A DNA stretch of 64,000 bases from Stratiolaelaps scimitus. Its lineage: Eukaryota > Arthropoda > Arachnida > Mesostigmata > Laelapidae. The notes beneath the pieces are model-generated. The model saw only the letters and a program-made list of their open reading frames with translations. It searched no databases and was not told where the DNA came from. The number at the start of each line of letters is the position of its first letter. Positions within the stretch are counted from its first letter, which is position 1. The position numbers and the translations under genes are program-made. The DNA lies in contig JABWDB010000008.1 of NCBI GenBank assembly GCA_019614645.1, positions 434,001 through 498,000 on the forward strand. The letters are read 5' to 3'. Below, one piece after another: positions 27,301-37,350 of the stretch.

Positions 27301-29453
27301 AAGCAGCTCTATAATGCATCACCGCTGGCCGACGCGAACACAGGCTGTGGTTGCTAATGGCCTGATACTGCTTGGTGGCAGGGCCAGGCGGACCAAGCTT
27401 TTCGTGACCCGTTTCTTTGTTCGGTATTGCCGAGGCGAAACTCGACTGTGCAGTGAGAGACATCTTCATAAATGCTAAAACCATTGAATTTTCATTATCG
27501 TTTTTTTGTTCTTAAAAGGTTTGATAAATGATCCGTGCAATTTGCTTCGACTGGTAAATCATTCATGGCGAATTCTCTCCCAGTTGTAATGTCCCGAGGT
27601 GGCCGCTTCCAGTTATGATGCCCCAGCCTTTTTCGATCAGGAAGCATTTCGGTATAGTTCCGCTGCTCCTAGAGATATTCATCACTGTCGGCCTCATTCA
27701 TCAGAAGGTACAACAGAATCAACGTTCAGCTTGTAATATAATAATATCTGCAATAATAATATCTCCAATGTGGAAAAAATCGGATGCGCGTGTATACGAA
27801 ATTCCAACTCTCAATCAGCTTCCAACAACAACAACAAAAACAGCAACAACAACGACAAACAATAAAGGCATTTCTTGTTGTTGGGAGCTGATCGGGTTTG
27901 GTCCAAAGCTTTGTTGTTTCGGAATGTCAAAACTAGAATGTCGTCTTTTTCATGGAAACCTGTCAGAGAATATTGAGGGATCTTCACTGATCTCTCCCCA
28001 GCCATGACCAGTTAGGGCTCGTGTGTTAGTCAATTTATTTAGCTTATGCGAGGAAGGTCGGCGGTGAGGTCCAGAAGCGGACGGACGTAGAGTGTCTTTT
28101 GCACCCCTGCTTCTGCAACTTTGCATTCTCGTAGCATACGCCCCCCCTGGCCGACTTTTTATGGAGGTCAACGTCCGTAAGGGTGCTGTCGCCGCTGCTG
28201 CTGCTGCCCCTCAGCTGTGTTTTATGCTCCTTCTCTCTCTCGTTCCCCACCTGAAGAGGGCAGTTGGCGGTGGACCTAGGTCGCGAAACACTGGCGCAAT
28301 CCCCACGTTCTTGAGCCCGAACCCTTCTTAATGATGTTTGTTCTTCCTGTACAATCAAGTTAGCCAGTCGCTGAAGTAGCTGGTCCATCACGATCTGCCA
28401 GTCGCGGCAGCTGTAGAGAAGTGATGAGGCTCTGCAATCGCTTGAACATTATGACAAAAATAGAAGCACCAGTGTCGATGGTGGAAGGGACCTGAGCCGC
28501 CGATCCTTGGCTCTTCCAGCCAAGACAGATAGTTGCTGTAGCCATGACGATGACAGGGAGAACGGGTCAGTTTAGTGTAGCGTTTATCTCTGGACATTCA
28601 ATGTGGCAATGCAATTTCGATTCGCCGATGTGACTCTCACCCACTGGACACGTCATCAATTGGAGCACCCCCCGCCCCCCCCCCCCGATGATGTGTGGTC
28701 TTGAGTACACATTCACACAGAGTAACTGTTGATATTATTGCAAACGACTAAATAGGACCTTCATTTCATCTTGACGACAGGATGGCTTAGTACGAGATAT
28801 CTTAACGGCAGCAGATCAAAAGATCCCTTATAACGATAAGCGTACTCTTCGTGACCAAGTCTTCCCCAAAATAAGGACGTTTCAAGATACCTGGAATATT
28901 TTCTCCCAAACAAGTAATTCTCAGCGACACTGAGAGTTACCCTAGTTAACCATTGTGATTTGCTCTATCACCCGCGAGCCAAAACAAATCAACATCTGGA
29001 CCTTCAATAATGATGTTTACCCACGTGACCTTCCGGTTAGCTAGAGCCTCTCGCCACTGTGCATTGGACTTATCTGCCATGGCGTAGTCGTGGTGACCAA
29101 CGGACGAACGTGACATGACACTCCGCGAGCGTTTGTTCGTGTCGACGTTACCGTTGGAGTGCCGCCGGGGGTTACACGTCGAAGACCTGACACGCGTAAT
29201 GTAATCCACAGCCGAGAAGCGCATGCATACCCGCTTCCAAGGGTCCGTCCCGACGTCCAGTAGCGGGATGTCAGCAGCAATCGTATTACCGGCTGACTAA
29301 GCAGTCGAGCCTCCTTCTATTCTAGCAGCTAGCGAAGGCTATCGTTATTAGAAGAAGTGGCGCGCTCACTACTAAATGTCCCTGCCCGGGAGCCAGTGCT
29401 CCGTGTTGACACGCCGGGACAGGTAATTGTGTTGACGCCGTTAGTTAGGCATT

Positions 29454-29495
<42 letters not shown>

Positions 29496-31988
29496 GATTC
29501 ATGCACACGCACACACACATACTCATACACTCACACACCGAGAATTTGTGACCATCAGCCTCTCGCTGAGCACGACTACCTCGTGTGACTCTTTTTTCGC
29601 TTCATTTTCTCCTTTGTCGACTACCCTTCTCGCTCCTGTCCGCCCTATGCTTGCGTACAGGCAATCGGACACTTCAGGTGATGGCCAGCCCCTTGTTACG
29701 GCAAGCGCTAAGTGAAGCAGCGGAACGCGTTCCCGGTCTCGGTCTTGACGGTGGGGTGACCTTCAAACCGGGGAAAGGTAACGCCGGCAGCGGTGGTTCT
29801 ACCGGCCAGACCTCCGGCAGCAGCAAGCCGCTGCCCCGCTCGAGAAACAATGAAAGCTTGCTGGCGCAGTGGGCTCGTGCAAGGCCCTCCGCTCACTTGG
29901 CATCGCGGCGGGGTCTCGTGCCGGAAATCTCGCCGCCAGCGGGAGGCGCTGACTTCACGGTGTTCGCACAGCTACTCGGCGTATCCGTGGCACATGCGCG
30001 TTTTGTAGCTCGCGATGGCGACGCCGACTATCCAGCGTCGCGGACGGCGTACGATGATTGGCAGGTGATAGCCAACCTGACCGATCCTGGACAGCTCGCT
30101 ATGGCGGCGCTAGCTCAGCTCATAGCCACCGTCGCACTGGAGCTTGCGGATAGCCCACAGCTACCCATGAAGGTATGATATGGATGAGAAAGAAACGCGA
30201 CGACCTAATACTAATAATTTATTGGATTGAGAATTTGGATGGTTGATTGGATGGAGGATAGATACTAATAATTTGATTGTTTCGACAAGATAGGTGGGTC
30301 TATTTCATCGATAATTTCGGATGTTGTTCGTAGTACTGCTGTTGCGCGATTGACCATTCAGAAGTCTCTCATCAGACCAGACCGATGTTCTCCATCCTTG
30401 TACCACCACCCTTCATAGGCTTTAATTTCAATTGTAGATGACAGGTTCGCAATCAGATGTTTCAATTACGCTCAGCCTAACAGTTAGGCCACTTTCAGGT
30501 CTAAACATCTACGCTGAACGCCCTTAAGGGAGACAAAATCGACGTTTGAAATATACTTGCAAAACATTAACAGCGCCTTCGAACAGATCCGCGCTAACTT
30601 GCAGGACCCTTGTTATTTTCCCTTCGCCACCGCAAGAAACCTAGCCGCCTGCCAGGCTGGCCGGCCAAGATAAGGTTGGCAGTATAGAAAACAGGTCGTT
30701 AACACGCAGCCTCCGTCCGTTTAACTCAAGAGTTAACAAGGATAACAACCTTGTTTGAACAACCTATGTGCCACCATCCGAGTGACAGGGCCGATCTTCA
30801 CCTTACTTTCGAGGGAGCCACAATCGACTCGGGAGGGATGAAGCATAGAGCCCTCTCGACAGACCCTGCTGAAACATTCATGCGCCTCGGCTTCTCACAC
30901 TTTTCATTAGCATTGGCAGAGCGCGAAAGCAGGCGTCGAAGTATACATTTTTAGCTTATGAGATTAAAGGCATTTATGAACACATGATTTGTTCCATTAA
31001 TAGGCTACGGACTATGCCGATCAGATCTCGGTAGACTTTGGCCCGTTCCAAAGGCAACACGGCGACTTCTTTCGGGCTAACCATATTCGAACGGAGCCAC
31101 TCAACAAATCGGTCAGAGAGTTCGCCAAGGCTGCCAACGAGTTTCAGGATTACTTTGACAGTTCAGCAGCTTCGCACGATCATAGTACGTACTTAATTAT
31201 CAGTATTATAGTATTATTATTGTTATTGTATTGTACAATAGTAGTGCTTTGCTTGTAATCAAGCGCATTTCGAGCAACGCCGGCCTGTACAGACTAATTC
31301 GAAATGAAAATCTTCTGAGTGCGTCGCCTATATCCATATACGATGCCAGCGATTCTGTAATTCTACCTGGAGCAGTTATTCAGTCACTCAGTTGTTCTAT
31401 ATGGTTAATGTATCGATGATTCATGGATTTATTGCTTACATTGTCGTAGGCAATGACAATACGGCTCATATTTTCTGCATTTTGTTCTCGCTCAGATATG
31501 CTGACAGTCGTCCAGGAATACAACGAGCGAATCCTGCAGCTCGAGAGGAGCTTCCTGTTACCGCCGGGGTATCCGAGACACCAGAATTCCAGGTAAACCT
31601 GTGTACTGATATGCATTGATATTTATTTCGTTTGGGCAAATCATTGTAGTGATCCCGTCCTGGGGCACCCCGTACGAAGTATCGCCCTTGTAGGTCCCTC
31701 GAAGTGTTCTGGGCTTGCGACTGCATCGCGTTTTCTATAGGGAACAGTGCCTGTCAGGAAATTGCGTCGACTCCTGTTTGGAGAACAGTTAGGTGTTTCG
31801 TGAACAAGATCCCTAGAAGAAGGCCCAAAATCCCTTTTGAATTTGATTTCGACTTCAGTAAAATCCCACCGTTGCACCTTCGTGTGATGAACAATTCGGA
31901 CCTGACCCACCGAAAATTAATCATCCAACCTGACTGCGTGCACTCGATAGCTCGATGTTGCTCTACAATAAACCAGATACAAGAGATA

Positions 31989-32034
<46 letters not shown>

Positions 32035-32559
32035 TTATTTCCATAACAACGAAGACGATATCCAACATGTTGAGCGCCTCTTCGGCGCATGAATAAGCAA
32101 GGCGTACACAGGGTCACGATAGTCAAGGTCATGCTAAAACGGACACTAATCGAACTGGGTGATCCGTGAAAGCTTTACGAGTGAACAAAAAGGAACACCA
32201 CCGACGACTGCTCGTTAAAGTTTCGCTTGCCATTATCACCACATGTTGTTCGTATTTCTGCCATCAAGCACAACCCGTTTCGAAAGGTGGTAACGTCTGA
32301 TTCGACATCTTCCAGACACCTACTTTATGGTCCAGACGCGGATGATACGGTCAGAGCGAACATTTTCCCACACTTGAGTCGTGCCATTCGGTTGGCCCGA
32401 GTCCGTCCTATTGGGCCAACGCTGAACCTCGTTCGGGAGAATCTGTCACTGGTGGTGAACGCGCTAAGATCGGCCACCGGGATCTTGCAACGGAGCCTGC
32501 TCAGAGATGAGCAGGGCACCCCAGCCGACACAGAGCCCAGAACCGATGGGCCCCTCTAA
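9105..32559 (+). CDS. Inactive glutamate carboxypeptidase II-like / NAALADase-like membrane protein (M28B pseudoenzyme), spliced
   Basis: Joined exons: 9105-9346, 12866-13092, 17410-17610, 18429-18672, 19501-19593, 24402-24487, 25890-25975, 26309-26492, 29661-30172, 31004-31184, 31496-31592, 32316-32559. All junctions are AG/GT and in phase, giving 798 codons plus stop; human GCPII has 750 residues. Layout, numbering from 9105: membrane anchor 1-18, PA-type domain about 100-330 (exons 2-5), M28 domain about 345-600, dimerisation domain about 625-798. Family anchors include PVYVNFG, GDPVTP, DSWTRGAGDP, WDASAFG and the RHLLYGP segment. Of the GCPII active site, His377, Asp387 and Asp453 are kept (H373, D383, D450). 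Glu424, Glu425 and His553 are replaced by Ser421, Ala422 and Arg582. It should be a type II surface protein without peptidase activity, perhaps a receptor or binding protein like transferrin receptor. An upstream coding exon is required because frame and Met are missing before 9105. Confidence 0.85.
11503..11552. repeat. 18-base tandem repeat, about three copies
   Basis: The unit TCCAGCTTAATCGTACT plus one variable base occurs twice in full; a third copy shares its first 13 bases and then runs into a TA microsatellite. Confidence 0.8.
12303..12446 (-). repeat. tRNA-headed SINE-like repeat, copy B
   Basis: Reverse-strand copy of the repeat at 6238-6380. On the minus strand it keeps a clear pol III B box (GGGTTCGATCC) with a short T-stem. 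Before that lies an anticodon-arm-like hairpin, in which CTCC and GGAG flank TTGCAATC. The 3' part ends in the same AAAATGTTGGCTGTGAGT sequence as copy A, and similarity stops there in both copies. A tRNA-Ala-like origin is possible but unproven. Confidence 0.7.
12866..13092 (+). CDS. M28-like gene, exon 2
   Basis: Acceptor TTCATTGCAG, donor GTCAGT, phases 2 in and 1 out. It encodes TMTQDFHVAGSEKGTQLA, which matches the GCPII segment FTQIPHLAGTEQN and marks the start of the folded ectodomain. RPLLSYPD follows, matching the GCPII strand before the PA domain. Confidence 0.9.
13093..17409 (+). other. Intron of the M28-like gene
   Basis: Intron of 4.3 kb. From about 13.96 to 17.25 kb it is unusually GC-rich and carries open frames of 130-180 codons on both strands. 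None shows a recognisable domain; they are rich in Ser, Arg, Cys and Pro, as expected from composition. A nested non-coding transcript or regulatory island cannot be excluded. Confidence 0.5.
17410..17610 (+). CDS. M28-like gene, exon 3 (PA domain)
   Basis: Acceptor TTCTTTTTAG, donor GTGAGT, phases 1 in and 1 out. It encodes LAYSSPGKVRGKPVYVNFG and then GTIAIMRYG, matching the GCPII PA-domain segments around LVYVNYARTEDF and GKIVIARYG. Confidence 0.92.
17611..18428 (+). other. Intron of the M28-like gene
   Basis: Intron of 818 bases with no recognised content apart from a short GA run near 17.99 kb. Its 3' end has a pyrimidine-rich tract (CTTTTTCTTGTCCCAG). Confidence 0.7.
18429..18672 (+). 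CDS. M28-like gene, exon 4 (PA domain)
   Basis: Acceptor TTGTCCCAG, donor GTGAGT, phases 1 in and 2 out. It encodes GVLLYRDPFDW, GDPVTPFLPA and LPVQPISALDAQNLL. These match GCPII GVILYSDPADY, GDPLTPGYPA and IPVHPIGYYDAQKLL in the same order. Confidence 0.93.
18673..19500 (+). other. Intron of the M28-like gene
   Basis: Intron of 828 bases, AT-rich, with a TA run near 19081-19099 and a CTG-rich run near 19430. No gene is recognised. Confidence 0.7.
19501..19593 (+). CDS. M28-like gene, exon 5
   Basis: Acceptor TCACTTGCAG, donor GTGAGA, phases 2 in and 2 out. It encodes KGMAGPSAPIEWQGRLN followed by YAIGPGY. These match GCPII EKMGGSAPPDSSWRGSL and YNVGPGF. The exon is too short to stand out as an open frame and was found by homology. 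Confidence 0.9.
19594..24401 (+). other. Intron of the M28-like gene
   Basis: Intron of 4.8 kb. It contains CT/GA-rich tracts near 19.68, 20.47 and 21.71 kb, TA runs near 20.12 and 22.17 kb, a pol III B-box-like GGTTCGAACC near 22690, and an 86-codon open segment with a good acceptor at 20917-21179. That segment is out of phase with the flanking exons. Confidence 0.6.
24402..24487 (+). CDS. M28-like gene, exon 6
   Basis: Acceptor ACGACTGCAG, donor GTGAGT, phases 2 in and 1 out. It encodes LEVQLSSFNLFREMTIHDTI followed by GVIPGSHQPG. This corresponds to GCPII VKMHIHSTNEVTRIYNVIG, the start of the M28 domain. The conserved Tyr-Asn before VIG is Asp-Thr here. Confidence 0.85.
24488..25889 (+). 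other. Intron of the M28-like gene
   Basis: Intron of 1.4 kb, AT-rich in its second half, with a TA microsatellite at 25529-25555. No gene is recognised. Confidence 0.7.
25529..25555. repeat. TA microsatellite
   Basis: Perfect TA dinucleotide run of about 27 bases inside an intron. Confidence 0.9.
25890..25975 (+). CDS. M28-like gene, exon 7 (first metal-ligand region)
   Basis: Acceptor GGATCTGACAG, donor GTGAGT, phases 1 in and 0 out. It encodes RYVIIGCHHDSWTRGAGDP and then SGMAVLME, matching GCPII RYVILGGHRDSWVFGGIDP. The zinc ligand His377 (H373, 25913-25915) and bridging Asp387 (D383) are kept; the Arg after the His is His. Confidence 0.95.
26309..26492 (+). CDS. M28-like gene, exon 8 (degenerate catalytic exon)
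   Basis: Acceptor GCTTCTTTTCAG, donor GTGAGA, phases 0 in and 1 out. It encodes GWRPQRTLLFAAWDASAFG and then VAYIALDQAVTG. GCPII has GWRPRRTILFASWDAEEFG, where the two Glu are the general base and a zinc ligand. Here they are Ser (26390-26392) and Ala (26393-26395). Asp453 is kept as D450. The frame is intact across the substitutions. Confidence 0.95.
26493..29660 (+). other. Intron of the M28-like gene
   Basis: Intron of 3.2 kb, mainly AT-rich, with a CT microsatellite at 29457-29494 and a run of C's near 28670-28686. Open frames on the minus strand at 28.0-28.6 kb show no known domain. Confidence 0.65.
29457..29494. repeat. CT microsatellite
   Basis: CT dinucleotide run of nearly 40 bases with one TG interruption, just upstream of exon 9 of the M28-like gene. 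It lies too far from the acceptor to be its polypyrimidine tract. Confidence 0.85.
29661..30172 (+). CDS. M28-like gene, exon 9 (rest of M28 domain)
   Basis: Acceptor GCTTGCGTACAG, donor GTATGA, phases 1 in and 0 out; at 512 bases it is the longest exon. It encodes ADFTVFAQLLGVSVAHARF, matching GCPII NDFEVFFQRLGIASGRARY, then DYPASRTAYDDW, matching GYPLYHSVYETY. The zinc ligand His553 is Arg (30041-30043, residue 582), and Asn519 and Arg534 of the glutamate pocket are also changed. Residues about 485-516 are a Gly/Ser-rich stretch that GCPII lacks. Confidence 0.93.
30173..31003 (+). other. Intron of the M28-like gene
   Basis: Intron of 831 bases with no recognised content. The acceptor end is AT-rich (TTCCATTAATAG). 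Confidence 0.7.
31004..31184 (+). CDS. M28-like gene, exon 10 (dimerisation domain)
   Basis: Phases 0 in and 1 out, donor GTACGT. It begins ATDYADQISVDFG and continues with a helix (SVREFAKAANEFQDYF), matching the GCPII helical segment CRDYAVVLRKYADKI through FTEIASKFSERL. Confidence 0.88.
31185..31495 (+). other. Intron of the M28-like gene
   Basis: Intron of 311 bases, AT-rich. It ends in the pyrimidine-rich acceptor CATTTTGTTCTCGCTCAG. No other content is seen. Confidence 0.75.
31496..31592 (+). CDS. M28-like gene, exon 11 (dimerisation domain)
   Basis: Acceptor GTTCTCGCTCAG, donor GTAAAC, phases 1 in and 2 out. It encodes NMLTVVQEYNERILQLERSF then LLPPGYPRHQNS, matching GCPII MMNDQLMFLERAF and GLPDRPFY. 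Confidence 0.88.
31593..32315 (+). other. Intron of the M28-like gene
   Basis: Intron of 723 bases containing the TA microsatellite at 31991-32030. No gene is recognised. Confidence 0.75.
31991..32030. repeat. TA microsatellite
   Basis: Perfect TA dinucleotide run of 40 bases. Confidence 0.92.
32316..32559 (+). CDS. M28-like gene, terminal exon 12
   Basis: Acceptor GACATCTTCCAG, phase 2 in; TAA at 32557-32559. It encodes the end of the dimerisation domain: RHLLYGPDADDTVRANIFP matches GCPII RHVIYAPSSHNKYAGESFP. Lys699-Tyr700 of the glutamate pocket are Thr-Val. The protein continues about 20 residues beyond the GCPII end with a charged, Pro-containing tail. Confidence 0.92.
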
Positions 32560-34177
32560 AGATCGGAAGGTCGCTCCTACTTCGCCTGCACTGCCGATCC
32601 TCTCTGTTCACTGGGTGGGCGATATTTCCGGATGCCCACAGGAGGAAAACGGCGATGATCATTTAACTAATATTAGTTGCGCTCATTGCAGATCACTGTC
32701 TCGGTTTAGGCTCAAACTACTCACCCTCTCTGTGTCAGCTCTAAATGATCCGCACCAAACTAAAATGAGTTCCCGTTGCTTCCTATAACGCATTTAACTA
32801 TGTTAAATGTGCGCTACTGTTGTTGAGAAGTTGTTATTACATGGTGCCACTGGGTGCTTGCTGAACCACAGACATGTACAGAGATGCAAATGAGTGCTCA
32901 CAGATTTATAAACCATGGGCATACAAATATGTACACCATAAGTTCGAGTATGCAATTACTGATGAGTTGTAATACTATTCTCTATTAAGCAACAAGCCGA
33001 ATATGTGATTTATGCATCTCTAATATTAAAGGCAGCCTGAGAGAGCTGAATGGCGCTGTCCCTTACACAAATCGTACGTACAAATCTTATCTTGTTTTGG
33101 AACAATCAACATGATCACTCGCTCCTTGTGCAGAGCGAGTTCTTTGTCTGTATAATAATTACTAACTCTGAGGTATATCTTTCGCTTGTGTAATTCTCTC
33201 ACTGTCTCGCTCATGTGTGGCCAAGTACCGCGGGAGTACTCCGGCATTACTCGGCAGTTTCTTTTGTGAGTCGGTGCGTGCCTGTTCAAGAATACTTCAA
33301 TTCATATTTATTGTACGCATTAGCAAATTACCTGCTAGGTTGGCATAATTGTTGTTGTTGACTTTTGAACAACAACACCTTTTTTTTTCTAAATATGAGC
33401 TAAAACATGTCTCGAACTGAATAACCAATCTATTTCAAGTTCAGTTGATGTTACTGAATTTTGCAACAAATAGAAAGAAGTCAGGTGAAGGCATCGGTGT
33501 AAATTACAGTATAATAATACTAATAATAATCATCATCATTATTAATGTGATCATAAAAAAAGAACTGCTTACATGACCTCTGAAAGAACTTGAGCATTGT
33601 AAAAATTGCAGCTCCTTTAGTACACCAATATGCTTCCACCTATCCCTTACATTCGTCGACCTGCCACTGGATTATTTGCGCTTAACAAAGCAAAAGCCGA
33701 ATAATCCACCTGCATATGTGGAGGCTGTTTGATTACGACTCGCGATTGGGAAAATATACAACGAACGCTATACTCACCTATATACACGCAGTCACTGTAT
33801 AATCCTCTAACTCACTCATGCGTTCGATCTTGTTATGGTGATACTTTGTGACGGTGACACCGACTGTGTGTTGGCACCCTTCTCGCTGGTTGCCTTCGGT
33901 AACAGATACAGCTAGCTCCATACGAGTAAGCGTCCCTCCGAGCGGGAATGAAACAGGAGGGGAATGATCAGCAATGCAGCGGGCAGCTCGGGTCATCAAG
34001 CGGTGAGATGGATAGATAGATAGATAAAGAGCCAGAGAGAGAGAGAGAGTATGTACCCCCCAACCCACTCTCGTGAAGGTCTCCTGGGGTACCTACTAGC
34101 CCGGCAATCTCTCTAAATATGAGATGAAAATGTAACGGGAATGCAACACCAGGCTTCCCTTCAAGCGAGACGAGCTC

Positions 34178-34308
34178 TCACGAGGAAGTACGCTGGTGCC
34201 AGATCGTATTGAGAACCAATCCCAGCAGCATGATTATCGCCAGCAGCTCAGTACGGCTCAGCGAGTATCCTGGGCGAACAGTTCCTTGGCCCGACCCGGG
34301 CGACAATC
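34178..34308 (-). CDS. Possible terminal exon encoding a C-terminal membrane helix (unassigned)
   Basis: On the minus strand an acceptor-like AG (34310-34309) is followed by 42 codons and TGA at 34180-34178. The segment contains a hydrophobic helix, TELLAIIMLLGLVLNTIW, followed by a short tail. No upstream exon was found, no polyadenylation signal is close, and the plus strand is also open here. A chance open frame is at least as likely. Confidence 0.18.
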
Positions 34309-34988
34309 CTTGCAATCGAAGACGTAACTATGAATATATAAACATGATACCGATAACAATACCCGTGTATAGCTGCAATAACAACAACAGCATAGCACTG
34401 ATATTGTAACATTGATATGAAAAAACGCCTGGGTCATTTACCCGAGCGACAACGAACGCGTGCTTTGTGTGAATACGTTTCGGTTGCCGATGTATTATAC
34501 AGCTTTGTTTAATGTATGAATAAACGCGTATGTATATATATATATACACACACACATATGCATTGCAGCATAGAGGCAAACACAAACACACACACACAAA
34601 TGCCAACTATCTATGTACATAGACACGAAAAACGTTATTATTATTATTATTATTATAATTATAAACGCATAAATAAATAATCCATAACCATTATTAGTAT
34701 TATTCGTTACTAAGCGCGCTAAATAATGATTGTGATACTGACACAATGAAGGATAGTTGCAATCAATCACTACCAGAAATGTGCAAATAATTCATTGTAT
34801 TATTAAATAGTACCAATATGTATGTACCACATATAATACCTGTGCAATACTGATAATAATGATAACACTAATCATAACACGAATATTAATTAAGTTCAAT
34901 TAATTGGAGAAAATTGGAAGAAAGCATGTTTTCTCTTTATCGGATATTTGTATACTTACGAGGATAGAAACATCAAACCTATATATAA

Positions 34989-35032
34989 CTCACTACAATA
35001 TGGACTCACTACAATATGGACACTACAATATA
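34989..35032. repeat. Short tandem repeat
   Basis: Units of the form ACTCACTACAATATGG, the third shortened, repeat nearly head to tail. Confidence 0.75.
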
Positions 35033-36528
35033 TTGTCAAAAAAACACACACATACATAGACGTTCGTCTCAATTCACAACGCAGCCGGGTCTACGGTAAC
35101 AGTTTGTCCTCATGTTGTTTTGAATCAGCCTTGTTCAGTTCTCGAAAACTCAACAGTGACTAAAAGAGAGGTCGAAATCAATCGAAATATGGGTAAGTTG
35201 TCATTACGCAATTGAGCAGACACACACCTTCGCGGTACGGTCGGCGAAAGGACAATCACCACTATATTTCTCGGTAGATAGTCGTCGAACCAATAGTAAA
35301 CCGATGTTATAGCATGCACAGAAAGGCATGAGAATCATTAAATCGAGAAGTCATTTGATTGAATTCTGATAATTAGGGAACAATACACAGCACATGCATG
35401 TATGTACTAATTACTAGCTATAAATAGGAATACTATTATTACTATTTATTATTGATTATTATTATTATTATCGTAATGGCTTAGCCTAGATGCTGCTCGC
35501 CGAGAAGAAATGCCCCAAAGAGAGATCTGTACAAAGGATATCGTGGCTGAGTAGTAATTACCGACTAATAATAAATAATCATAATAATAATCAGAATAGT
35601 TATAAGAGTCAGGACATTTAAATATGAATATATTAGCATAGATTCAAAGATTATGAATATAGAGGGCCGAACAAACGCAGACGTTTGAGATAAATGACGG
35701 TAATGACGATGTAGTGCAAGCGCAGGTGTATTTATGTAGACTGTATAACGATAAAGACGGTTATCATCATCATCATCATACAATATTATTACACACATAA
35801 TTATCACAGTAAAACCAATACACGCAAAACGAATGGGAATAGGAAACGTCATCTTAGAGAGATACTAATTAAGGAAGCAAAGCCTAATTAAGTACGTCCA
35901 CCAGTCACTCAGTTCACCAAAATAGCAATCGTAGAAGATGATTAGCTATATTACTATTATTATTATTATTATTATTATCATCAATATTATCACTTGTACT
36001 GAATCGATATTGAGATTCTAAGATAAAAAAAAGTCTCGGTACTGTCTCATACCGCTGAATAAAAGCAGACCGCCGAACGATGAGAAATTGTCTGCTGTGA
36101 AATACTTACTTAGTTCTCAGATTCTATGACTTGGTGATGCTCGATATCCCTCCAGTCACTGCATTGATTATTCAAATTGGGTCTCTCGATAAGCAAAAAA
36201 ACATCGATCCATTGGACATGCATTGAAATTGTCAACTTTTTACGATTATTGAAGTAACCACTGATGAGTTTTTTGCTGTTCAACGCATTGTCAGTTATCA
36301 CGGCGATGATATCTGTCATCAATCGTCAATTCATATCAACCCTTGTTATTGTTATTGACCGCTGTCCTTATGGCGATCAAAAATTCATATGGGTCATTAG
36401 GAAAGTGTCGCCGCCTCTCCGTTGCCAGCTCATGTCGGGATCCGAAAGAGTTCCGCAGCTGTCGCTGAGATTGATTGCTTTGAAACCTAGATACCCCTAC
36501 AAATGTTTGTATTATATTTTGTACTCAT

Positions 36529-36550
36529 TATATATATATATATATATATA

Positions 36551-36600
<50 letters not shown>
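36529..36600. repeat. TA microsatellite
   Basis: TA dinucleotide run of about 70 bases with a single TAAT interruption near 36551; the longest with 1026-1095 in the window. Confidence 0.92.
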
Positions 36601-36602
<2 letters not shown>

Positions 36603-37277
36603 CTCGGGCATTACGTCTGAGATCATTGGCAACAGAAATAGATTCAAGAGGTAGCGTGACATGAACGGACAGCCACTTGAGACCATGTGTGGGCTCAGGA
36701 TGACCCTGAGTAGTATATATATATATATGATTCGTCTAACGTTTTGTTAATATCGTGTGTCAGTCTTTATCGGCGTACGCAGTGTCACCGACCAAATGTA
36801 TGTACAGCAATAAAAAGAAAATCACCCGCTTCAAGGGCCATCGTCTTTGAAATGAACTGGAGGTGTGTTTTCATTTTGATTTGATTTTATATATGCAACA
36901 ATCTGCTATGGAAAAGACGGCAGGTTTTGTCGTAAAACAGGTTGCGATAACGTGGCGCGATCTTTATAACTTGCAGCAATAGCCAGGTGGTGTCCAGAAT
37001 ACTTTCTTACATATTACCCTCAAACTGACTTAAAAAGCATGTGATTCCCCTTTATCTATAAGTGATACAATGGTTTCATCTGTGGAAAATTCTCGGAGAT
37101 AAATTCTACCTATGCACTTAATATTTAGTAAAGGCCGCGCCTTTTGCGATATGGGCCCAGGCAGATCTTGATATACGTTTATTCCTTTGGTGGGTTCATT
37201 TCGCACAGATTTCACAGATCTCCAAAGTCTGTACCTTTGATACTGGCTGACGAGGCAACGTCGCGATAGCCGGGAAC

Positions 37278-37350
37278 GGAGCTTGGATCAATAAACTAGT
37301 AGTGGGATACGTCCCCGATCGCAGGTTCGAGTCCTGTCGTGGCCTCAGGG
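37278..37350 (+). repeat. tRNA-like sequence, probably tRNA-derived repeat
   Basis: It contains a pol III B box, GGTTCGAGTCC (37324-37334), inside a five-base-pair T-arm (GCAGG and CCTGT around the loop). A small hairpin (GGGA and TCCC) precedes it where an anticodon arm would sit. The 3' acceptor-like CGTGGCC has no matching 5' half, so it is not an intact tRNA. Confidence 0.45.

Larger units (their letters stand above)
32560..37277. other. Intergenic: 3' flank of the M28-like gene and AT-rich repeats
   Basis: No gene is recognised. An ATTAAA at 33025-33030 is a possible but distant polyadenylation signal for the M28-like gene. The rest is AT-rich with ATT-type trinucleotide runs (about 34636-34655, 35440-35470, 35951-35980), a short tandem repeat at 34989-35032 and a long TA run at 36529-36600. 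A minus-strand open segment with a hydrophobic stretch lies at 34178-34308. Confidence 0.5.
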
